From: an uncultured Porphyromonadaceae bacterium
GTDB taxonomy: Bacteria > Bacteroidota > Bacteroidia > Bacteroidales > Porphyromonadaceae
Length of the DNA: 57,775 nucleotides
Assembly: GCA_947253625.1 (NCBI GenBank)
Contig: CAMYAB010000011.1
Location: 1-57,775, forward strand
Reading direction: 5' to 3'
Part shown: positions 16,273-25,041 of the stretch, one piece after another
Numbering within the stretch: position 1 is the stretch's first letter
How the letters are laid out: each line of letters opens with the position of its first letter
The notes under the pieces: model-generated
Database searches by the model: none
Told to the model about the DNA's origin: nothing
Seen by the model: the letters and a program-made list of their open reading frames with translations, nothing else
Made by a program: the position numbers and the translations under genes

Positions 16273-18840
16273 ATGAAAGTGATCACAGACGCACCGATCT
16301 ACCGGCTTGCTCAGTTTGCCCTGTCTCTGGCTGTTGTCTTGGCCGGATGTGGCGGTAGTCGCACTGTCTCAAAACGTGCCCAAGAAGAGATGCAGCAGGA
16401 GGAAATGCAGCAGGAGGAGCCGGAGGATGCCTACACCGAGGTGGTGTCGGAGGACAACCTCCAGGCGTCCGGGCTGATGGATGTCTACAAGCATGATGGT
16501 AAGTACTACTTTGATATGCCTACGACTCTCCTAGGACGGGATTTTTTGGTCCTCAATCGTGTGCTGGAGGTGCCACCCGAGCTGAACAGCCTGGGTGTCA
16601 ACAAAGGAACCAACTACGAGAATATACTTATCCGTCTACTCCTTGATGAGGAGCGCGAAAACCTGCTTGTCCAGGAAGTCAAGCCTATGCCGGTCGTGCC
16701 GGAGCGGGATGCCATCCGTGAGTCGGTCCTCCAAAACTTTAGGTCTCCGCTGATGGGCAAGATGGATATCACCGCCTTTTCGGCAGACTCCACTCGACTG
16801 CTATTGGATGTGACCGACTACTTTGATGGCTCCTCGAGTTTTTTCAACCACCTTTTCGACAAGATCGAGGTGGGGGGGATGGTCCAGTCGGATCTGTCGA
16901 GGATCGTGCGTGCCAGCTCTTTCCCGACCAATACCACTATCGTGAGTGACCTATCCGGTAGTGCCAGCTCTCAGAGTGGTGAGGACCTGTACATGACGGT
17001 GCGGGTCAGCTCGTCTTTCGTACTGTTGCCGGAGGAGCCGATGTCGGGGCGCATCCTCTGCCCTCGTGTGGGCTACTTTACGGTACCTCGGTCGTACTAC
17101 TCCGATACGCAGGACATGGTCCACCGTGATGAGGTGATCACGCGGTGGCGCTTGGAACCCTCCGACACTGCGGCCTACCTGCGTGGCGAGCCGGTGGAGC
17201 CGGTTAGGCCCATTGTCTTTTATATCGATGCCAGTACCCCCAAGCAGTGGCGTAGCTACATCAAGGCGGGGATAGAGGCGTGGAATGTGGCTTTTGCCAG
17301 AGCCGGATTTGTCAACGCTGTACGAGCGATGGAGGTGGACAGTACGCTCAACAAGGATGATCTGACCCTCTCCGGAATCAACTACGTCGCCAGTGATGTA
17401 CAAAACGCCATGGGACCCTCTGTCTACGATCCACGCAGTGGCGAAATCATCCAAGCTGATGTGATCTGGTGGCACAACGTCCTCAATATGTTGCGCAACT
17501 GGATTGTCCTCCAGACCGGTGCTACGCAGACCGGTGCGGATAAGTGGATCTTGCCGGACGAACTGCTGGGTGAGGCGATGAAGTTCGTCGCATGTCACGA
17601 GGTAGGGCACTCCCTGGGCTTGAGGCACAATATGATCGCCTCGTCCGCCTATACGGTGCAACAGCTGAGGGATCCTGCCTTTACCTCCCAAAACGGCACT
17701 TCGGCAAGTATCATGGACTATGCCAGGTTCAACTACGTGGCACAGCCCGGTGACGGTGTCACCCAGTTCTCACCTAGGATCGGCCCGTACGACCTTTTTG
17801 CCATCGAGTATGGCTATCGCTGGTACCCAACCCATGAGGCCGAGAAGCAGGGTCTGTGGCGACTCTTGAGCACCCACAGAGGTCCACTCTACAGATACAG
17901 TGAGGCGCAAAACCTACTGACGGCCTTGGATCCTCGAGCACAGGTGGAGGACTTGTCCGATGATCCGGTGCAAGCCTCTACCTTGGGGATTGCCAACCTC
18001 AAGCGGATCCTCCCTCGACTCCTCGAGATCACCAAGATGCCTGATGAGCCGGGGCAGGGATACGATGAGGCGGGCCTACTCTACAACAACCTGATAAGTC
18101 AGTGGAGTGACTACGTGCGCCACCCGGAGACACTAGTCGGCGGACTGTACCTGGAGTACACCACTCGAGCCGACACCGATACCCCCACCTACGCTTTTGT
18201 ACCCCGTGAGAAGCAAAAGGAGGCCGTGGACTTTTTGCTAAAAGAGGTCTTTGATGATGTGGATTGGCTCTTTTTTGCCCCAATCACTGAACGGACATTT
18301 GCGCTAAAAGGCAGCCCTGCCGGCGTGACCGAGATGGCTCCATCGCTTTTGCTCAAAAATGCCCAAAGCTCTACGCTGATGGCTCTACTCGATGATCAGA
18401 GGCTGGCCCGCATGAGCCAAAATGAATGGCACAATGGACAAAAGGCCTATACCCCAACCGATCTGACCGACAGACTGTACCACTTTTTCTTTGACAAAAC
18501 CCGCCGGGGGATGCCCCTCTCCGTGAAGGAGCGTATGATGCAAAAAAACCTTGTGGACATCCTGCTGGGAGCTTCTGCCGTAGATCTATCGCTGGGGATG
18601 GACTTTGGTCTGGTGGAGCAGGGGCATGCCCGAGACCTGAGTGTCGAGAGGAGCATCGACTTTGGTGGATCGGGTGCCGAGCGAGTGTCGGATGCCCTGT
18701 CGGTCAAGCGCGAACTGCTGATCCGTATTTATAGGACCATTCGCCCCCTCTGCACGACCGGATCTCGTGCGATGCAGGGCCACTATATGGACTTGAAGCT
18801 AAGGATTGAGAAAGCTCTTGGCCTCAAGGTGAGTGCTTGA
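16273..18840 (+). CDS. Zinc-dependent metalloprotease lipoprotein (DUF5117/DUF4953 type)
   Basis: This is a large exported protein of 855 residues. A lipobox ends in Cys26 (VVLAGC), so it is probably anchored in a membrane and faces outward from the cytoplasm. Next comes a short repeat of EEMQQ units (about 38-49) in a linker. The metzincin zinc site HEVGHSLGLRH lies at 442-452, with a downstream SIMDYARFNY as the Met-turn. Overall length and order fit a Bacteroidetes family with DUF5117, DUF5118 and DUF4953 domains. The substrate is unknown. It stands alone in its own transcription unit, divergent from rnr. Confidence 0.88.
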   Translation: MKVITDAPIYRLAQFALSLAVVLAGCGGSRTVSKRAQEEMQQEEMQQEEPEDAYTEVVSEDNLQASGLMDVYKHDGKYYFDMPTTLLGRDFLVLNRVLEVPPELNSLGVNKGTNYENILIRLLLDEERENLLVQEVKPMPVVPERDAIRESVLQNFRSPLMGKMDITAFSADSTRLLLDVTDYFDGSSSFFNHLFDKIEVGGMVQSDLSRIVRASSFPTNTTIVSDLSGSASSQSGEDLYMTVRVSSSFVLLPEEPMSGRILCPRVGYFTVPRSYYSDTQDMVHRDEVITRWRLEPSDTAAYLRGEPVEPVRPIVFYIDASTPKQWRSYIKAGIEAWNVAFARAGFVNAVRAMEVDSTLNKDDLTLSGINYVASDVQNAMGPSVYDPRSGEIIQADVIWWHNVLNMLRNWIVLQTGATQTGADKWILPDELLGEAMKFVACHEVGHSLGLRHNMIASSAYTVQQLRDPAFTSQNGTSASIMDYARFNYVAQPGDGVTQFSPRIGPYDLFAIEYGYRWYPTHEAEKQGLWRLLSTHRGPLYRYSEAQNLLTALDPRAQVEDLSDDPVQASTLGIANLKRILPRLLEITKMPDEPGQGYDEAGLLYNNLISQWSDYVRHPETLVGGLYLEYTTRADTDTPTYAFVPREKQKEAVDFLLKEVFDDVDWLFFAPITERTFALKGSPAGVTEMAPSLLLKNAQSSTLMALLDDQRLARMSQNEWHNGQKAYTPTDLTDRLYHFFFDKTRRGMPLSVKERMMQKNLVDILLGASAVDLSLGMDFGLVEQGHARDLSVERSIDFGGSGAERVSDALSVKRELLIRIYRTIRPLCTTGSRAMQGHYMDLKLRIEKALGLKVSA

Positions 18841-18903
18841 GGTGAAAGTGTCCTCGGTCCACCGTGATGTGGCGACAGGGCATCTCCTTCTCAAGAAAAA
18901 AAG

Positions 18904-18911
18904 TAACTTTG
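18904..18911 (+). promoter_or_regulatory. -7 promoter element
   Basis: TAACTTTG matches TAnnTTTG, about 35 bases before the ATG of the small outer-membrane protein. No clear -33 element is seen. Confidence 0.45.
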
Positions 18912-18945
18912 TGAGGTGTAGTGATAATCAACAAAGTATAGTTTT

Positions 18946-19521
18946 ATGAGACGATTGTTTTTTACTCTGGCACTGGGGCTACTGGGGACTGTGGCCTTTT
19001 CTCAAGCTCCTGCTGATTCCGAGGTTGGTTTTAGGCACGAGGTGAAAGTCAACCTTTGCACCACCATCATAGCTCATTGCCCTGAACTAAGCTATGAGTA
19101 CCGGTTTACCGAAAACACGACGGCCGGTGGACGACTCATCTTTTCGTTTGCCGAGGATGACCTCTATTTGCCTCTGAGGGGTTGTTACGCTACGGGGATG
19201 CCCTATTTTCGCTGGTACTTTCCGCGAATGTCGACATCATACCCGTTTTTGGATCCAATCGGGTCCGGCTTTTTTGTGGAGGTGAATCTCGCTCTGGCTT
19301 GCTATCGCACCAATGAGGACTCCACGGTGTCCTCTGCCACCTCCAAGTCTGAGCCCGAGTCCCCGTGGTTGTTTGGGACAGGGATTGGCGCCGGCTATCG
19401 CTGGGTGACAAGAAAAGGCTGGAGTGCGGAGATCTTTGGCGTAGTGGGACGCAACGTCATCCCCAATGCTAGTCATGAAGCCTATGGCACTACCGGGCTG
19501 ACCATCGGCTACACTTTCTGA
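18946..19521 (+). CDS. Small putative outer-membrane beta-barrel protein
   Basis: This 191-residue protein has a signal peptide (MRRLFFTLALGLLGTVAFSQ, cleavage near residue 20-22). The rest shows alternating hydrophobic strands: a YEYRF strand, GGRLIFSF, YFRWYF, FVEVNLAL, GAGYRWV, and a last strand ending in aromatic Phe (TIGYTF). This is the usual look of an eight-strand outer-membrane barrel. I do not recognise the family by name. It follows the metalloprotease by 105 bases but has its own promoter element. Confidence 0.6.
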   Translation: MRRLFFTLALGLLGTVAFSQAPADSEVGFRHEVKVNLCTTIIAHCPELSYEYRFTENTTAGGRLIFSFAEDDLYLPLRGCYATGMPYFRWYFPRMSTSYPFLDPIGSGFFVEVNLALACYRTNEDSTVSSATSKSEPESPWLFGTGIGAGYRWVTRKGWSAEIFGVVGRNVIPNASHEAYGTTGLTIGYTF

Positions 19522-19582
19522 GACAGAGCACGCACAGCCCTCTGTGCCGGCAGGCTCTGTCCGTAGTGGCGACTGCCCCAAC

Positions 19583-19628
19583 CCAAAGCGTCGCTCGACC
19601 ACAGCGGTATGGTCGAGCGACGCTTTGG
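19583..19628. repeat. 18-bp perfect inverted repeat, 10-base loop
   Basis: CCAAAGCGTCGCTCGACC (19583-19600) pairs fully with 19611-19628. No T run follows on either strand, so it is not a standard intrinsic terminator. It lies 61 bases past the small outer-membrane protein gene. Confidence 0.7.
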
Positions 19629-19815
19629 ACTTTGGGTACCTAGATGTTGGTAGCTACATGTGGTGATCGACCGTGTGGCGAAAGTGGGAGGTGAGTTCCC
19701 GATACAGGCACTCTTTTACCTGACTGTGAGTGCTTATGATTTGTTGCTTGCGAGGGTTTCTGTGTCATCCAAAGTGATTATTAAAGAAAAAGATACGAAA
19801 TAAAGCCCCCTTTTC

Positions 19816-19847
19816 TTTGCTAACTATTGATATTTGGGCTAAATTTG
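19816..19847 (+). promoter_or_regulatory. Promoter of frd/sdh operon
   Basis: TTTG (19816-19819), a 20-base spacer and TAAATTTG (19840-19847) give a near-ideal Bacteroidetes housekeeping promoter, with a 5' leader of roughly 60 bases before the ATG. Confidence 0.75.
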
Positions 19848-19912
19848 CATAGTATATGATTCTTTGAAGCAATTATAATAATCTAAAAATTAATAGTTCT
19901 ACTAGATCAACT

Positions 19913-20608
19913 ATGTGGTTATACAACTCATCTATTGGTAGAAAAGTCGTGATGAGCCTCACGGGGCTTTTTCTTGTCTTTTTTCTGCTCTTTCACGGGA
20001 CGATGAATGTGGTAGCGGTGTTTTCAAAGTATGGATACGATCAGATCGTACACTTCTTGGGCACAAATGCGGTCGTCCAGCTGATGGTTCCAGGTCTGGC
20101 ACTGTTTTTTATCATCCATATCGTTTATTCGATCCTGCTCACACTCCAAAACCGCAAGGCGCGTGGCACTGATCGCTATGCCGTAGTCGGCAAGAGCCCC
20201 GTGGAGTGGACGGCAAAGAACATGTTCGTTCTCGGGCTGGTGGTGCTGATCGGTTTGGCATTGCACTTGTACCACTTTTGGGCAAAGATGCAGCTGATGG
20301 AGTGGACCGGCCGTGAGGCGGAAAATGGCTACGAGTTGATCGTCAAGCTCTTCTCTGATCCGGTGTACGTGATCATCTATCTGGCTTGGTTTGTGGCAAT
20401 ATGGATGCACTTGACCCATGGCGTATGGAGTGCTTTCCAGAGCATAGGCTTGAATAACGGTATCTGGTATTCGCGCCTCAAGGTGATTGGCATTGTCTTG
20501 GCGACAGTGGTGTGCCTGATGTTTGCTTTTGTCGCTATTTCCTTCTATGCACACAGCTTGGGCTACTTCGATAGTATCGGACAGCTTTGGCAGCTGGGTG
20601 TTCATTGA
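19913..20608 (+). CDS. sdhC: Fumarate reductase / succinate dehydrogenase cytochrome b subunit
   Basis: This is the 231-residue membrane anchor of the complex, expected to bind diheme b and menaquinone. Five hydrophobic segments are visible, with the family N-terminus (SSIGRKVVMSLTGLFLVFF, LFHGTMN). His residues lie within helices (LFHG, ALHLYHFWAK, WMHLTHGVW) and are candidates for heme ligands. It is first in the operon, ahead of the flavoprotein and iron-sulphur subunits with gaps of 32 and 39 bases. In anaerobic Bacteroidales this enzyme mainly reduces fumarate. Confidence 0.93.
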   Translation: MWLYNSSIGRKVVMSLTGLFLVFFLLFHGTMNVVAVFSKYGYDQIVHFLGTNAVVQLMVPGLALFFIIHIVYSILLTLQNRKARGTDRYAVVGKSPVEWTAKNMFVLGLVVLIGLALHLYHFWAKMQLMEWTGREAENGYELIVKLFSDPVYVIIYLAWFVAIWMHLTHGVWSAFQSIGLNNGIWYSRLKVIGIVLATVVCLMFAFVAISFYAHSLGYFDSIGQLWQLGVH

Positions 20609-20640
20609 GGTGATAGAGCTAGGATAATCATAAAAACTGA

Positions 20641-22599
20641 ATGCGTATTATGGAAAATATAAAGAAGATAGATGCAAAAATCCCTGAGGGACCTCTGGCA
20701 GAGAAGTGGAGCAACTACAAGGCTCACCAAAAGCTGGTCAACCCGGCCAATAAGCGCCGTCTCGATGTGATCGTTGTCGGTTCCGGTCTGGCAGGAGCCT
20801 CAGCAGCCGCCACACTGGCTGAGCAGGGATTCAATGTGGAGTGCTTTTGTATACAGGACTCTGCACGCCGTGCTCACTCGATCGCCGCACAGGGAGGGAT
20901 CAACGCCGCCAAAAACTACCAAAATGATGGTGACTCCGTATATCGTCTCTTTTACGACACAATCAAGGGTGGAGACTACCGAGCAAGAGAGGCCAATGTG
21001 TATCGCTTGGCCGAGGTCTCCAATGAGATTATAGACCAGTGTGTGGCGCAGGGTGTGCCATTTGCTCGTGAGTATGGTGGTACACTGGCCAACCGCTCCT
21101 TCGGTGGTGCTCAGGTATCCCGTACCTTCTACGCTCGCGGACAAACCGGACAGCAACTCCTACTCGGCGCCTACTCCGCACTGATGCGTCAGGTAGGACT
21201 GGGCAAAGTGAAGATGTATGCCCGTCACGAGATGGTGGATCTCGTGATGGTGGACGGTCGTGCGCGTGGTATCATCGTACGTGACCTCGTTACCGGCAAG
21301 CTGGAGAGACACGCAGCGCATGCCGTGGTGATCGGGACCGGAGGCTACGGAAACACCTACTTCTTGTCCACCAACGCCATGAGCTCCAATGGCTCTGCCG
21401 CATGGCAGTGCTACAAGCGCGGGGCCTACTTTGCCAACCCCTGTATGGCACAGATTCACCCCACATGTATCCCACAGCATGGAGACTTTCAGAGCAAGCT
21501 GACGCTGATGTCTGAGTCCCTCCGAAACGATGGACGTATCTGGGTCCCCAAGCGCAAAGAGGATGCTGTCGCCATCCGCGAAGGCAGGCTAAAGCCTACC
21601 GACATCAAGGAGGAGGACAGAGACTACTACTTGGAGAGAAGGTATCCTGCGTTTGGCAACCTCGTGCCTCGCGACGTGGCGTCACGTGCGGCCAAAGAGC
21701 GCTGTGACGCCGGATATGGCGTGGGTACCGGCTTGGCCGTCTACCTCGACTTTGAGGACGCAATACGTCGTCTGGGCAAAAATGTGGTCGCCGAAAAGTA
21801 TGGTAACCTCTTCCAGATGTATGAAAAGATTACGGCCGACAACCCCTACGAGACCCCGATGATGATCTTCCCGGCCATCCACTACACCATGGGTGGCTTG
21901 TGGGTAGACTACGAGCTACAGACCACTATACCGGGCTTGTTTGCCATCGGTGAGGCCAACTTTAGTGACCACGGAGCCAACCGCCTTGGTGCATCGGCAC
22001 TGATGCAGGGACTTGCGGATGGCTACTTTGTCCTACCCTACACGATCCAAAACTACCTGTCGGATCACATCCAGGAACCCCACTTTAGTGTCGATCTGCC
22101 CGAATTTGCCCAAGCCGAAAAGGGTATCCGTGACCGAATCAATAAGATCATGAATATCAAGGGCAAGCGCAGCGTGGATGAGATCCACAAGGAGCTTGGA
22201 CACGTCATGTGGGAGTATGTCGGCATGGGTCGAGACAAGGAAGGACTGGAGACGGCTATCCAAAAGTTGGAGGAGATCCGCAAGGAGTTTTGGTCCAACG
22301 TCTATGTCCCCGGACAAGCCGATGACCTCAATATCGAGCTCGAAAAGGCACTCCGACTGGCAGACTTCATCGAGATCGGTAGCCTGATGGCACACGATGC
22401 ACTTGACCGTGAGGAGTCTTGTGGTGGTCACTTTAGACTGGAGCACCAGACCGAGGATGGTGAGGCGCTCCGCCACGATGATCGCTTCATGTACGTATCG
22501 TGCTGGGAGTACCAGGGCGAAGGCAAGGCCCCCGTCATGTATAAGGAGGACCTCAACTATCAGTTTGTGGTGCCGCAAACCCGTAACTACAAGAAGTAA
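20641..22599 (+). CDS. frdA: Fumarate reductase / succinate dehydrogenase flavoprotein subunit
   Basis: This is the catalytic subunit, interconverting fumarate and succinate with covalent FAD. The 652 residues show the dinucleotide motif VVGSGLAGASAAATLAEQGF (45-64). The flavin-linking histidine is His79 in RRAHSIAAQGG, and the substrate region includes CIPQHGDFQSKL and the later NRLGASALMQGLADG. The start could be this ATG or the one nine bases on (MENIKK); the difference does not affect any domain. It is long, as in other Bacteroidetes versions. Confidence 0.96.
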   Translation: MRIMENIKKIDAKIPEGPLAEKWSNYKAHQKLVNPANKRRLDVIVVGSGLAGASAAATLAEQGFNVECFCIQDSARRAHSIAAQGGINAAKNYQNDGDSVYRLFYDTIKGGDYRAREANVYRLAEVSNEIIDQCVAQGVPFAREYGGTLANRSFGGAQVSRTFYARGQTGQQLLLGAYSALMRQVGLGKVKMYARHEMVDLVMVDGRARGIIVRDLVTGKLERHAAHAVVIGTGGYGNTYFLSTNAMSSNGSAAWQCYKRGAYFANPCMAQIHPTCIPQHGDFQSKLTLMSESLRNDGRIWVPKRKEDAVAIREGRLKPTDIKEEDRDYYLERRYPAFGNLVPRDVASRAAKERCDAGYGVGTGLAVYLDFEDAIRRLGKNVVAEKYGNLFQMYEKITADNPYETPMMIFPAIHYTMGGLWVDYELQTTIPGLFAIGEANFSDHGANRLGASALMQGLADGYFVLPYTIQNYLSDHIQEPHFSVDLPEFAQAEKGIRDRINKIMNIKGKRSVDEIHKELGHVMWEYVGMGRDKEGLETAIQKLEEIRKEFWSNVYVPGQADDLNIELEKALRLADFIEIGSLMAHDALDREESCGGHFRLEHQTEDGEALRHDDRFMYVSCWEYQGEGKAPVMYKEDLNYQFVVPQTRNYKK

Positions 22600-22638
22600 T
22601 CCCCGTAACTACCCTATTTTTTAGAACCCGTAAGTACA

Positions 22639-23394
22639 ATGGATAAAGATATAGATATAAAAGTAAAGGTGTGGCGGCAGCGTAGTGCTTCTGAGAAGGG
22701 GCGCTTTGAGACCTACGACCTCAAGGGGGTCTCGCAGTCTGCTTCTTTCCTCGAGATGTTGGATATCCTAAACAACCAGCTCGTACACGAGGGCTTGGAG
22801 CCTGTGGCCTACGACCACGACTGTCGCGAGGGTATCTGTGGGACTTGCTCACTGTATATCAACGGCCACCCACACGGTCCCGACACCCAGATCACCACTT
22901 GTCAGCTCCACATGCGTCACTTCAACGACGGCGACACCATCACGATCGAGCCCTGGCGCTCTGCGGGATTCCCCGTGATTCGGGACCTGATGGTGGACCG
23001 CTCTTCATTTGACAAGATACAGCAGGCCGGAGGATTTGTCTCGATCAACACCGGAGGTACACCCGATGCCAACTCCATCCCCGTGCCCAAGGACAAAGCG
23101 GAGCTATCCATGGATGCCGCTGCATGCGTGGGCTGTGGCGCTTGCGTCGCCGCTTGCAAAAATGGATCTGCCATGCTCTTTGTGAGCGCCAAGGTGAGTC
23201 AGTTTGCCCTACTTCCGCAGGGTCGTCCCGAGGCAAAGCGCAGAGCCAAGGCGATGGTGGCCAAGATGGACGAGCTGGGCTTTGGCAACTGCACCAATAC
23301 CCGTGCCTGTGAGCTGGAGTGCCCCAAGGGCGTCTCTGTCTCCAACATTGCACGGCTCAATCGTGAGTTCATCGGCGCAAAGTGCTCCGACTGA
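22639..23394 (+). CDS. frdB: Fumarate reductase / succinate dehydrogenase iron-sulphur subunit
   Basis: This subunit carries electrons between the b-type cytochrome and the flavoprotein. The 251 residues hold a plant-type [2Fe-2S] site (Cys62, Cys67, Cys70, Cys88). Two further clusters are built from CVGCGACVAAC (Cys163, 166, 169, 173) and the CTNTRACELECPKG stretch (Cys218, 224, 228). All expected cysteines are present. It is the last gene of the operon and is followed by a hairpin terminator. Confidence 0.96.
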   Translation: MDKDIDIKVKVWRQRSASEKGRFETYDLKGVSQSASFLEMLDILNNQLVHEGLEPVAYDHDCREGICGTCSLYINGHPHGPDTQITTCQLHMRHFNDGDTITIEPWRSAGFPVIRDLMVDRSSFDKIQQAGGFVSINTGGTPDANSIPVPKDKAELSMDAAACVGCGACVAACKNGSAMLFVSAKVSQFALLPQGRPEAKRRAKAMVAKMDELGFGNCTNTRACELECPKGVSVSNIARLNREFIGAKCSD

Positions 23395-23440
23395 TCCGCC
23401 CATGACCCGGCTCCCGAAGAGGAGCCAACCTAGACAATCG

Positions 23441-23475
23441 GTGAGGGTGTGCCAAGGTATTTGGCACACCCTCAC
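23441..23475 (+). terminator. Hairpin after frd operon
   Basis: A perfect 15-bp stem, GTGAGGGTGTGCCAA (23441-23455) with 23461-23475, has a 5-base loop. The T run is weak (TGCGTTTCC). The stem is related to those at 8611 and 39991. Confidence 0.65.
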
Positions 23476-23743
23476 TGCGTTTCCAGGCCCCTTTTTCCCG
23501 GAAGTCCTCTTTTGGGTGCGGCCTCTCCACTTCCCCTCGGCATAAACAGAGGAGGCAAAAAACAAAGGTCAAGGAGGCAAACTCCTCTCTATGTACTTCC
23601 AAACTATTTTTCCTCCGGCAGAAAAAGATAAAATCACAATGTGATTTTGAGTTTTTCGTCGGGGAAAAATAGTTTGTGACCGCATAGGGCGGACTTTTAG
23701 ATCCGAGACCTTTGACAAAGTGTGGGATTCAAGGAAAAAGGAT

Positions 23744-23751
23744 TAACTTTG
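23744..23751 (+). promoter_or_regulatory. -7 promoter element of ybeY cluster
   Basis: TAACTTTG matches TAnnTTTG and lies 75 bases before the chosen ybeY ATG. Confidence 0.45.
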
Positions 23752-23826
23752 TCCCAGTGGGAGTGTCCTACTCGGTGCAATCGTCCCAGGGACGCTCAGC
23801 AAACGATAATCTCAAAGGGTGAATAT

Positions 23827-24264
23827 ATGGCAATTAGTTATTACAGTCAGGGTGAAGGGATCCGGGTCCCCGACTTTCGCCGGCGCAAGGTGAATAACTG
23901 GCTGCGTGGTGTGGCCAAGGGATACGGCATGCAGGTAGTGGATGTAGCTTTTCAGTTTTGTGACAACCCGACCATCCTGGAGTTCAACAAAAAATACCTC
24001 GGACACGACTACTACACCGATGTCATCACCTTTGGACAAGCCCAGGACGACCTCATCATTGCCGACATTGTCATCAGCGTGGATCAGGTCCGAATCAATG
24101 CCGAAGACTACGACTCAGACTTTCGGACCGAATTGATGCGAGTGATGATTCACGGCATCCTACACCTCTGCGGACTGGATGATGGCACCCCCGAGGAGGA
24201 GACTGCGATGCACGCCGCAGAGGACAAAGCACTGGCCCAACTACCCACCGATCTGTGGAAGTGA
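23827..24264 (+). CDS. ybeY: Endoribonuclease YbeY (rRNA maturation factor)
   Basis: YbeY is a zinc-dependent RNase needed for 16S rRNA 3' processing and ribosome quality control. From the ATG chosen here the protein has 145 residues, normal for the family, and begins MAISYYSQGEG; a longer frame from 23722 adds sequence with no family resemblance. The metal-site helix reads HGILHLCGLDD. In the E. coli form the last ligand is histidine (HGxLHLxGYDH); here that place is Asp. It heads a plus-strand run with DUF4271, hemD, rnpA, yidD and tatD. Confidence 0.92.
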   Translation: MAISYYSQGEGIRVPDFRRRKVNNWLRGVAKGYGMQVVDVAFQFCDNPTILEFNKKYLGHDYYTDVITFGQAQDDLIIADIVISVDQVRINAEDYDSDFRTELMRVMIHGILHLCGLDDGTPEEETAMHAAEDKALAQLPTDLWK

Positions 24265-24298
24265 GGCAGGTGGGTGAGCGGTGACCCGAGGAGAGAGC

Positions 24299-25003
24299 AT
24301 GCAACTACTCACTTGGCCCACATTTGCAGAGCGGTACGAGAGCGTACCGATCACCTCAGCACCGGCGTACTGGGACAGCCTCATCGTAGTGGTCCTCCTG
24401 CTCCTCTCGGTGATGGCCACACTCTATACTGTCATGGGGGCAAAGGGACGTATGCAGGCACTACAGCTGGTCACCCTGCGCCCCCGAAACATCCGCAGCG
24501 TCTCCGAGTATACACCCCGGCCGATCATACTGGCGATGGGCATCCTTGTGGGATCTGTTTTGGTAGGCATACTGGTCACGCTACTCCTGAGACAGACAAT
24601 GGGAGACGCACTGAGCGCAGCCCGGTTTTGGGACGAGACACTCAGGCACTCGCTGTATGCCTTTGGGCTGTTTTCACTTAGTCTCTTGTTGCAATTTTGG
24701 ATAAGTTTCTCCTTCGGTGACTCGGATGAGCTACGGTTGTGGCTTCCGGGCTATGTCTTTTTGTCGGCATGGTGGGCCTCCATGCAGCTACTTCCCCTGC
24801 TGGTCCTACTTTTTTTGCCCCATCACCGCCAGGCCGTGAGCATCATGATCGGTTTGCTGTACTTTATCTACAGAGTGTGGGTGGTCTGGCGAGGTGTGAC
24901 GGTCCTCAGTAGAGTCCGAAGACACCCATTGCATATTATTTGGTACCTTTGCGGGTGCGAATTGCTACCCCTACTACTCCTCACAAATGCAGTTGCGGGA
25001 TAG
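24299..25003 (+). CDS. DUF4271 family membrane protein
   Basis: This protein has 234 residues from the ATG at 24299, which follows a purine-rich GAGGAGAGAG; a GTG at 24281 is possible. About six or seven transmembrane segments are visible, and the C-terminal pattern IIWYLCGCELLPLLLL is typical of DUF4271, which in Bacteroidetes usually sits just before hemD. Function is unknown. Its 3' end contains a TAccTTTG promoter element (24944-24951), probably serving hemD. Confidence 0.82.
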   Translation: MQLLTWPTFAERYESVPITSAPAYWDSLIVVVLLLLSVMATLYTVMGAKGRMQALQLVTLRPRNIRSVSEYTPRPIILAMGILVGSVLVGILVTLLLRQTMGDALSAARFWDETLRHSLYAFGLFSLSLLLQFWISFSFGDSDELRLWLPGYVFLSAWWASMQLLPLLVLLFLPHHRQAVSIMIGLLYFIYRVWVVWRGVTVLSRVRRHPLHIIWYLCGCELLPLLLLTNAVAG

Positions 25004-25041
25004 CTGTGCGATGTACAAGCAACAAGATCAACGCCCACTCC

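Larger units (their letters stand above)
19522..19912. other. Intergenic region before the frd operon
   Basis: The 391 bases contain no gene that I can support. They hold an 18-bp perfect hairpin (19583-19628) and the frd promoter (19816-19847), with a stretch between them (19630-19800) in which I see nothing. Confidence 0.5.
23395..23826. other. Intergenic region frdB / ybeY
   Basis: Holds the frd hairpin (23441-23475) and a plus-strand promoter element (23744-23751). An open frame reaching back to 23722 exists, but it starts upstream of that promoter element and adds a non-conserved N-terminus, so I do not extend ybeY into it. Nothing else is seen. Confidence 0.5.

Noticed and set aside
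23722..23826. N-terminal extension of YbeY
   Set aside because: The added 35 residues match nothing in the family and contain the promoter element at 23744-23751.
24940..25041. N-terminal extension of HemD
   Set aside because: It overlaps the DUF4271 coding region and is rich in Cys and Thr unlike the family; MSKYIKRILISQPKP is the conserved start.
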